DNA from: Actinoplanes ianthinogenes
Lineage (GTDB): Bacteria; Actinomycetota; Actinomycetes; Mycobacteriales; Micromonosporaceae
Direction: 5' to 3'
NCBI RefSeq assembly: GCF_018324205.1
Contig: NZ_AP023356.1
Span: 7,694,501-7,758,500, forward strand
Length of the DNA stretch: 64,000 nt
In this document: one piece after another, positions 58,331 through 64,000 of the stretch
Numbering within the stretch: the stretch's first letter is position 1
Layout: each line of letters begins with the position of its first letter
Position numbers and translations under genes: made by a program
The notes under the pieces: model-generated
The model's input: only the letters and a program-made list of their open reading frames with translations
Told to the model about the DNA's origin: nothing
The model's database searches: none

Positions 58331-59656
58331 GTGAAGCGCAGGAACTTTCTGAGTCTCACCGCGGGTGCGGCCGCGGCCACCGGCCTCGCCGCGTGCGGCA
58401 GCTCCGGTCCGTCGGACACCAGCAGCAACACCGGCTCCGGCAGCGCCGACGCCGCCAGCTACTGGTTCCTCAGCGGCCCGCCCGGTGAGCCGATCCGGCA
58501 GGGCGCCGTGGACCGGTTCAACAAGCTCGGCCAGGGCCAGATCAAGGTCACCACATTCCAGAACGACACCTACAAGGACAAGCTGAAGACCGCCCTCGGC
58601 GCGGGCCAGGCACCCAGCATCATCTGGGGCTGGGGCGGCGGCGGCCTGAAGAGTTACGTCGAGGCCGGCCAGGTCGACGACCTGACCGACTGGTTCAGCC
58701 AGAACGCCGCGGTCAAGGACCGGCTGTTCAAGGCGTCCTTCGGCCCGGCCACGGTTGACGGCAAGATCTACGCGATGCCCGCCGAGACCGTGCAGCCGAT
58801 CATCATGCTGTACAACAAGGAGGTCTTCGAGAAGGCCGGCGTCTCGGCCCCGCCGCAGACCTGGGGTGAGCTGATGGCCATGCTCCCCAAGTTCAACGAC
58901 AAGGGCATCGCGCCGTTCTCGCTGGCCGGCCAGTCCCGCTGGACCAACATGATGTGGCTGGAGTTCCTCTTCGACCGGATCGGCGGCCCGGAGGTCTTCG
59001 GCAACGCCTACAACGGCCAGAAGGACGCCTGGAGCAACCCGGCCGCGATCGAGGGCCTGACCAAGATCCAGGACCTGATCAAGGCGAACGGCTTCGTCAA
59101 GGGCTTCGCGTCGGTCACCGCCGACTCGAACGCCGACCAGGCGCTGCTCTACCGCGGCAAGGCCGCGATGGAGCTGCACGGCTCCTGGTCGTACGGCATC
59201 ATCAAGGCCGACGGCGGCAACTTCATCAAGGACGGCAAGCTGGGCTTCTTCAACTTCCCGGCGGTCGAGGGCGGCAAGGGCGACCCGACCAACACCGTCG
59301 GCAACGCCGGGCAGTACCTGTCGATCTACTCGAAGGCCTCCGACAAGCAGAAGGAAGCCGCGAAGAACTTCTTCAAGACCCTGCTCGACGACACCGAGCA
59401 GCAGGGCTGGATCGAGACCGGTGGTGTCCCGATCGTCCAGGGCTCGAACTCCAAGCTCGCGTCCTCGCCCGACAAGGACTTCCTCAACTTCATCTACGAC
59501 GTCGCCAGCAAGGCCGGCAACTTCGCCCAGTCCTGGGACCAAGCGCTGAGCCCGACCGCCGCCGAGACGCTGCTGGAGAACATCGCCAAGCTGTTCCAGC
59601 TGAAGCTCACGCCGCAGGAGTTCGCCACCAACATGAACGCGGTCATCGGCAAATGA
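58331..59656 (+). CDS. bxlE: Xylo-oligosaccharide-binding lipoprotein (BxlE-like)
   Basis: The 441-residue solute-binding protein (SBP_bac_1 family) has a signal with KRRNFLSL and lipobox LAAC (Cys22), then a Ser/Gly linker. The mature part has LSGPPGEPIRQGAVDRFNK, SIIWGWGGGGLKSYV, MPAETVQPIIMLYNKEVFEK, MELHGSWSYGII and QQGWIETGGVPIV. It is first in a three-gene importer operon without its own ATPase, so a shared MsiK-type ATPase is expected (family knowledge). Xylobiose is inferred from the linked GH3 and operator. Confidence 0.85.
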   Translation: MKRRNFLSLTAGAAAATGLAACGSSGPSDTSSNTGSGSADAASYWFLSGPPGEPIRQGAVDRFNKLGQGQIKVTTFQNDTYKDKLKTALGAGQAPSIIWGWGGGGLKSYVEAGQVDDLTDWFSQNAAVKDRLFKASFGPATVDGKIYAMPAETVQPIIMLYNKEVFEKAGVSAPPQTWGELMAMLPKFNDKGIAPFSLAGQSRWTNMMWLEFLFDRIGGPEVFGNAYNGQKDAWSNPAAIEGLTKIQDLIKANGFVKGFASVTADSNADQALLYRGKAAMELHGSWSYGIIKADGGNFIKDGKLGFFNFPAVEGGKGDPTNTVGNAGQYLSIYSKASDKQKEAAKNFFKTLLDDTEQQGWIETGGVPIVQGSNSKLASSPDKDFLNFIYDVASKAGNFAQSWDQALSPTAAETLLENIAKLFQLKLTPQEFATNMNAVIGK

Positions 59657-60579
59657 CGATCGCACCCCCTGTAGTGCGGTCCGCTCCCTCCACCGCTTCC
59701 CGCGGTGGGGGGAGCGGTTCCGTCTCCTGGATGGCGTGGCCGGCACTGGTCGCCTTCTCGATCTTCGGGATCATCCCGTTGTTCGGCGTGCTCTACCTGA
59801 GCTTCACGTCCTGGAACGGTCTCAGCCAGAATGTGCCGTTCGCCGGGCTGGAGAGCTGGAAGTCCGTGCTGAGCGACCCGGGTCTGCCGCACGCCCTCTG
59901 GGTCACCTTCCTGATCATGGCGCTCTCCTGGCTGGCGCAGACCCCGATCTCGATCCTCCTCGGTGTCTTCATCGCCAAGCACTCGCGGTACCGCAGCGTG
60001 CTCGCGGTGCTCTTCTTCGTCCCGCTGCTGCTCAGCCAGGCGGCCATCGCCATCACCTACAAGATGCTGCTGGACCCGAACTTCGGGCTCGGCGCCGGTC
60101 TCGGCCTGGAGTTCCTCCAGCAGGACTGGCTCGGCGACAGCACCCTCGCGGTCGGCGTGGTCATCTTCGTGGTGTCCTGGCAGTGGATCCCGTTCCACTC
60201 GCTGATCTACCAGGGCGGCGTCCGGCAGATCCCGGCCTCGATGTACGAGGCGGCGGAGATCGACGGGGCCGGCCGGGTCCGCAAGTTCTTCAGCATCACG
60301 CTGCCGCAGCTGAAGTACACGATCATCACATCGTCGACGCTGATGGTGGTCGGCTCACTGACCTTCTTCGACCTGATCTGGGTGCTCACCGCCGGTGGTC
60401 CCGGCGACGCCACCCGGGCGCTCGCGGTCGACATGTACCAGCGCGGCTTCAAGGCGACCCTGATGGGTCCGGCCAGCGTCATCGCCGTCATCCTGGTGCT
60501 GCTCGGTCTGGGCCTGGCCCTGCTGGTGCGCCGGCTCGGCGGACGCGACGCGGCCGAGAGCCAGCTGGAAGGAGCCTGA
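59653..60579 (+). CDS. bxlF: Sugar ABC transporter permease (BxlF-like)
   Basis: The 308-residue six-helix permease of the MalF type has its first helix at WPALVAFSIFGIIPLFGVLYLS and the EAA loop YEAAEIDGAGRVRKFFSITLPQLK near residue 200. It overlaps the binding-protein stop as ATGA and is followed one base later by the second permease. Confidence 0.88.
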   Translation: MTIAPPVVRSAPSTASRGGGSGSVSWMAWPALVAFSIFGIIPLFGVLYLSFTSWNGLSQNVPFAGLESWKSVLSDPGLPHALWVTFLIMALSWLAQTPISILLGVFIAKHSRYRSVLAVLFFVPLLLSQAAIAITYKMLLDPNFGLGAGLGLEFLQQDWLGDSTLAVGVVIFVVSWQWIPFHSLIYQGGVRQIPASMYEAAEIDGAGRVRKFFSITLPQLKYTIITSSTLMVVGSLTFFDLIWVLTAGGPGDATRALAVDMYQRGFKATLMGPASVIAVILVLLGLGLALLVRRLGGRDAAESQLEGA

Positions 60580-60580
60580 G

Positions 60581-61483
60581 ATGACGACGATGCTCGACAG
60601 CAGCCGGCAGTCCGGGAAAGCCGCGCACGCGGCGCCACCGTCGACCGGCCGCCGCTCCAAGCTCTTGCAGTACAACTGGTTCGGCGGCCTGGCCGGCTGG
60701 CTCTGGCTGGGCGTGGTGATCGTCCCGATCTACTGGATCGTGATCACCAGCTTCAAGCTCCAGGCGGACTACTTCTCCACCAACCCACTGGCCCCGCCGA
60801 CCGACCCCACCCTCGAGAACTACCGGTTCGTGATCGAGCACGACTTCATCCGGTACTTCTTCAACAGCGTGATCGTCACCGTCGGCGCGGTGGCCCCGGC
60901 GATCGTGGTGTCGTTCATGGCGGCGTACGCCATCGTGCGGGGCAGCGCGGTGAGCCGGTTCCTGCGTACGGTGAACGCGGTGTTCCTGATGGGTCTCGCC
61001 ATCCCGTTGCAGGCGGTGATCATCCCGGTCTACCTCTTGATCATCAAGCTCAAGATGTACGACACGCTGGGCGCGATCATCCTGCCGTCGATCGCGTTCG
61101 CCATCCCGCTCTCGGTGCTGGTGCTCTCGAACTTCATCCGGGACATCCCGAAGGAGCTGTTCGAGTCGATGCGGATGGACGGCGCCACCGAGTGGGGCAC
61201 GCTGTGGCGCCTGGCGCTGCCGCTGACCCGCCCGGCCCTGGTGACCGTCACGATCTACCAGGGTCTCCAGGTGTGGAACGGATTCCTCCTGCCGCTGATC
61301 CTGACCCAGAGCCCGGAGCGGCGGGTCCTCCCGCTGGCGCTCACCGCGTTCCAGGGCCAGTACAACATCAACATCCCGGCGGTGCTGGCCTCCGTCGTGC
61401 TGACCACGCTGCCGATCCTGACCCTTTACGTCATCGGCCGCCGTCAGCTACTCAGTGGTCTGACCGCGGGTTTCGGCAAGTGA
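60581..61483 (+). CDS. bxlG: Sugar ABC transporter permease (BxlG-like)
   Basis: The 300-residue MalG-type permease has six helices, the EAA loop FESMRMDGATEWGTLWRLALPLTRPA near residue 190, and a C-terminal ...RRQLLSGLTAGFGK typical of CUT1 permeases. Its last 36 bases overlap the convergent LacI gene, an unusual overlap that may couple their expression by antisense transcription. Confidence 0.88.
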   Translation: MTTMLDSSRQSGKAAHAAPPSTGRRSKLLQYNWFGGLAGWLWLGVVIVPIYWIVITSFKLQADYFSTNPLAPPTDPTLENYRFVIEHDFIRYFFNSVIVTVGAVAPAIVVSFMAAYAIVRGSAVSRFLRTVNAVFLMGLAIPLQAVIIPVYLLIIKLKMYDTLGAIILPSIAFAIPLSVLVLSNFIRDIPKELFESMRMDGATEWGTLWRLALPLTRPALVTVTIYQGLQVWNGFLLPLILTQSPERRVLPLALTAFQGQYNINIPAVLASVVLTTLPILTLYVIGRRQLLSGLTAGFGK

Positions 61484-62485
61484 CTTCGTGCTCTCCCGCA
61501 CGATCAGCTTGGTGACCAGCTCCACCCGGGGGGTCTCGATGGTCTCGCCGCGCGACAGTCGCAGGACGGTCCGCGCGGCGAGCGCCCCCATCTCCGCCAG
61601 CGGCTGACGGATCGTGGTCAGCGGCGGCGAGGACCAGCACGCGTCCGGCAGGTCGTCGAAGCCGATCACGCTCAGGTCATCCGGCACGCGCAGGCCCCGG
61701 CGGCGGGCCGCCTCGTAGACGCCGAGCGCCATCTGGTCGCTGGAGGCGAAGATCGCGGTCGGCCGGTCCGGCCGGTCCAGCAGCCGCCCACCGGCCTGAT
61801 ATCCCGACTCGTTGCGGAAGTCGCCCTGCTCCATCAGGCCCGGGTCGACCGGCACCCCGGCCGCCTCCATCGCCGCCCGGAACCCGTCGAGGCGGGCGCG
61901 GCTGCACAGCAGATCTTTCGGCCCGGCGATGAAACCGATGCGCCGGTGACCGAGACTGATCAGGTGGTCGGTGGCCGTGCGCCCGCCCGACCAGTTCGTC
62001 GCCCCGATGGTCGGCACGTCGGTCGCGGCGCCGCCGGCCGGATCGATGATCACCACCGGCACGCGCAGCCGGTGCAGCTCGGTGTGCACCGGCTCGGCCA
62101 CGTCGGAGGTCACGAAGACCACCCCGTCCGAGGCGCGGGCCCGCAGATTCTGCAGCCACTGGCGGGTCGCGGTGGTCCGCCGGTGCACCTGGGACACCAC
62201 GGTGCCGACGCCGGCTGCGTGGGTGACGTCCTCCACGCCGCGGACCAGCTCCAGGGCCCACGGGCTGTCCAGGTCGTTGAAGACCAGGTCGATCAGGCGG
62301 GCCCGGCCGGAGTGCCGAGAGTTGCGGGGCCGGTAGTCGTGCTCGCGCAGCAGTCGCTCGATCAGCTCACGGGTCTGCGGCGAGACGTCGGAGCGTCCGT
62401 TGAGCACCCGGGAGACGGTCGGCACCGAGACGCCCGCGGCGTCAGCGATGGCCGCGATGGTGACGCGTTGCTTACCGGCAACCAT
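61448..62485 (-). CDS. bxlR: LacI-family repressor (BxlR-like)
   Basis: The 345-residue repressor has an N-terminal LacI helix-turn-helix (TIAAIADAAGVSVPTVSRVL at 9-28, NGRSDVSPQTRELI) and a sugar-binding domain (LIDLVFNDLDSPWALELVRG, GGRTATDHLISLGHRRIGFI, DDLSVIGFDDLPDACWSSPPLTTIRQP). ATG follows AAGGAGTGCGCCC. Its own upstream region has CebR-like and CGAAAC-type boxes, suggesting autoregulation. Control of the adjoining importer and GH3 is the simplest reading. Confidence 0.9.
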   Translation of the reverse strand: MVAGKQRVTIAAIADAAGVSVPTVSRVLNGRSDVSPQTRELIERLLREHDYRPRNSRHSGRARLIDLVFNDLDSPWALELVRGVEDVTHAAGVGTVVSQVHRRTTATRQWLQNLRARASDGVVFVTSDVAEPVHTELHRLRVPVVIIDPAGGAATDVPTIGATNWSGGRTATDHLISLGHRRIGFIAGPKDLLCSRARLDGFRAAMEAAGVPVDPGLMEQGDFRNESGYQAGGRLLDRPDRPTAIFASSDQMALGVYEAARRRGLRVPDDLSVIGFDDLPDACWSSPPLTTIRQPLAEMGALAARTVLRLSRGETIETPRVELVTKLIVRESTKSLAETRGQTTE

Positions 62486-62614
62486 GGGCGCGCACTCCTT
62501 ACCCGCCGGGGTGCAGCGTTTTCGGACTGCGATGTCTGCAACTTCCGGGCCCGGCACCGAAATCATGCCATGCCTCAGTGATAGTTCAACACGCTGGAAA
62601 CCACCCATTTTCGG

Positions 62615-62626
62615 TTAACCGGTTAA
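62615..62626. promoter_or_regulatory. Perfect 12-bp palindrome TTAACCGGTTAA
   Basis: An AT-containing palindrome with the central CG expected of LacI-family sites lies 130 bases upstream of the repressor start. Two GTTAA pieces near 58206-58226 resemble its half. Confidence 0.45.
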
Positions 62627-62647
62627 GCGTGTCCTGCGGTTTTGCGG

Positions 62648-62695
62648 TGGGAGCGCTTCCGACGGGAACTCCGAAACTTCCGGAGAGCGCTTCCA
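62648..62695. promoter_or_regulatory. Cluster of CebR-like and BxlR-like boxes
   Basis: TGGGAGCGCTTCCG (62648-62661) matches the actinomycete CebR operator TGGGAGCGCTCCCA at 12 of 14 positions. CCGAAACTTCCGG (62671-62683) is a one-mismatch copy of the GH3 operator. GGAGAGCGCTTCCA (62682-62695) is a second CebR-like site in reverse, overlapping it. Together they make a dense operator region in the 508-base gap (62486-62993), which has no gene I can support. Confidence 0.55.
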
Positions 62696-62891
62696 CGAAC
62701 AGGTCAACGACAGGCCTGCCCAGGTCAGCGCAAGGTTGCCGGTTGCAGCGCTGTATCGAAGTACGGCACAAGCCGAGGTGGCCGTTCAGCGAACGGCCGG
62801 TGACGCAGCTCATGATCGGCTGAGCCGCCTTCGGTGGGGAGCCGGGCGCACCCGGCTCCCCACCGGCCGGGAGAGCGGCTCGGAAGCCGCT

Positions 62892-62993
62892 GGAGAGCCG
62901 TCCGGAGCCGCTCGGGAGAGCCGCCCGGGGCCGCTCGGGAGAGCCGTCCGGGGCCGCTCGGGAGAGCCGTCCGGAGCCGCTCAGGGGAGTCGC
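62892..62993. repeat. Tandem 23-bp repeats reaching a stop codon
   Basis: GGAGAGCCG units occur at 62892, 62915, 62938 and 62961, and a decayed copy begins at 62984. The last copy abuts and probably supplies the stop codon region of the LLM oxidoreductase gene (TGA at 62996-62994). The period of 23 is not a multiple of three. Confidence 0.85.
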
Positions 62994-63875
62994 TCAGGAG
63001 AACTGCGGGATGACCTCTTCGGCGAACGCGAGCAGCGGCTCGTGCTCATACGCCACCCGCGGGATGTAGGCGATCACGTAGTCCGCCCCGGCCTCGGCGA
63101 TCCGCTCCACCCGCGAGCGGATCGACGCGATCGACTCGCCCGGCTCCAGGTGCAGGCTGGTCGACTTGGCGATCCGGTCGTAATCGGTGCCCTGCTCGTC
63201 GCAGTGCCGGCGCAGCACGTCCAGCTTCTGCGTGATCAGCTCCGGGTCGCCGCCGCCCACGTTGCAGCCGTCCGCGTACTTCGCGACCAGCTTCAGCGTC
63301 ACCTTCTCGCCACCGCCGCCCAGCCACAGGTCCGGCTTGCGCTGCCCGGCGCCCTTCGGCTGGTTGATCGCCCCGTCGATCCGGTAGTGCTTGCCCTGAA
63401 AGACCGGCGTCTCCTCGGTCCACATCCGGTGCACGATCTCCACGGCCTCCCGGAACGCCCGCATCCGCTCCGGCACGTCCGCCCACTCGTAGCCGTAGGC
63501 CTTCCACTCGTGCTCGTACCACCCGGCGCCCAGCCCGGCATACAGCCGGCCGTGGCTGGCCACGTCCACGGTCGACGCGATCTTGGCGTACAGGGACGGC
63601 TGCCGGTACCCGTTGCACCCCACCATCTGTCCGATTTTGACCCGGCTGGTGTCCCGCGCCAGCGTCGCGCTCACCGTCCACGCCTCGAACGTGGTGTTGA
63701 TCGTCGGCTCCGGCACGGTGTGGAAGTGGTCGTACACCCACACCGAATCCCAGGGCCCCGCGTCGGCCAGCTTGGCCACGGCGGTCATCGCCTCGTACTG
63801 CTCGACCGGATCGTCGATCTCGACCAGGTCCATCCGCCAGCCCTGCGGCACGAAAATGCCGAACTTGATGCTCAT
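62994..63875 (-). CDS. LLM-class F420-dependent oxidoreductase
   Basis: The 293-residue protein has the luciferase-like TIM barrel: IKFGIFVPQGW at the N-terminus, WDSVWVYDHFHTVPEP, VKIGQMVGCNGYRQPSLYAKIA, VASHGRLYAGLGAGWYEHEWKAYGYEW (residues 105-131), and KPDLWLGGGGEKVTLKLVAKYADGCN. These mark the F420-using branch (Ser/His-rich pocket, GAGWYEHE). The substrate is unknown. Confidence 0.88.
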   Translation of the reverse strand: MSIKFGIFVPQGWRMDLVEIDDPVEQYEAMTAVAKLADAGPWDSVWVYDHFHTVPEPTINTTFEAWTVSATLARDTSRVKIGQMVGCNGYRQPSLYAKIASTVDVASHGRLYAGLGAGWYEHEWKAYGYEWADVPERMRAFREAVEIVHRMWTEETPVFQGKHYRIDGAINQPKGAGQRKPDLWLGGGGEKVTLKLVAKYADGCNVGGGDPELITQKLDVLRRHCDEQGTDYDRIAKSTSLHLEPGESIASIRSRVERIAEAGADYVIAYIPRVAYEHEPLLAFAEEVIPQFS

Positions 63876-63945
63876 GCAAACAACCTACCGACCCCGACAA
63901 GATCAAAATTCCTTACCGTACGCCCGGAGCACCATCCCGCTGCCC

Positions 63946-64000
63946 TCAGCGCAGGCGGCGGCGGAGACCGTCGATCGGGCCCCGGGGCGCCGGCTCCGGC
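63946..64000 (-). CDS. C-terminal end of a gene cut by the window edge
   Basis: One minus-strand frame enters from the right edge and ends PEPAPRGPIDGLRRRLR followed by TGA at 63948-63946. An arginine-rich tail after a Pro-rich stretch is plausible for a membrane or cytosolic protein, but 17 residues give no family. Confidence 0.35.
   Translation of the reverse strand, partial: PEPAPRGPIDGLRRRLR

Overview
The window is high-GC DNA with a gene style typical of a filamentous, spore-forming actinomycete: many sensor kinases, an RsbW-like ATPase, a SpoIIE-type phosphatase, an F420-type LLM oxidoreductase, LacI-controlled sugar ABC importers, and frequent ATGA or TGATG start/stop overlaps. A methyl-accepting chemotaxis protein is uncommon in actinomycetes outside lineages with swimming spores, so Micromonosporaceae, and Actinoplanes in particular, is my best guess. 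That assignment is inference. I saw no rRNA, tRNA, CRISPR array, transposase or prophage.

Layout. 0-4 kb: an FAD monooxygenase and a phosphoketolase. 4-7 kb: a CbiMNQO/NikMNQO-type nickel or cobalt importer with a Nur-like operator. 8-18.5 kb: a signalling island with a DosS/DosR-like pair, an Acg-type nitroreductase, a receiver-PAS-GAF-kinase protein, an RsbW-like ATPase, an MCP, a GAF kinase, a response regulator with a metal-ligand-less HD-GYP-like output, and an orphan HPt protein. 19-25 kb: a rhamnose importer and isomerase operon. 25.6-28.5 kb: a Holin-X/DUF3618 pair with a very long Pro/Gly repeat extension. 28.8-32 kb: an atypical inositol-monophosphatase-like protein, a membrane Ser/Thr kinase and a Uma2 protein. 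32-43.4 kb and 49.9-54.3 kb: two amino acid and polyamine catabolic loci (MocR regulator, semialdehyde dehydrogenase, three class III aminotransferases, two near-duplicate aminobutyraldehyde dehydrogenases, PotABCD-like importer, FAD amine oxidase, Lrp regulator). 43.5-48.9 kb: MerR, alpha/beta hydrolase, secreted GH3, and a receiver plus PAS-GAF-kinase pair. 54.4-62.5 kb: a SpoIIE-type phosphatase and a xylo-oligosaccharide (Bxl-like) locus with GH3, ABC importer and LacI regulator. 63-64 kb: an LLM oxidoreductase and the end of another gene.

The most unusual structure is a family of three separate intergenic arrays (7298-7917, 18722-19285, 49356-49801). Each is built of head-to-tail 63-64 bp units, and each unit carries the same two nested inverted repeats (GGCTGG/CCAGCC outside, GCCCTAtC/GaTAGGGC inside). 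I do not recognise this element. They look like a BIME-like family of tandem hairpins placed only between genes, and the 63 bp period keeps spurious reading frames open through them.

Several control circuits can be read from shared DNA boxes. A DosR-like pattern (GGGAC-N-WW-N-G-N-CCC) lies before the sensor/regulator pair, before the nitroreductase and before the phosphoketolase, suggesting a small hypoxia or redox regulon. CGAAA-N-TTTCG boxes link the GH3, the ABC importer and the LacI gene. LacI-type half-sites precede the rhamnose operon. All of these assignments are by eye and unverified.
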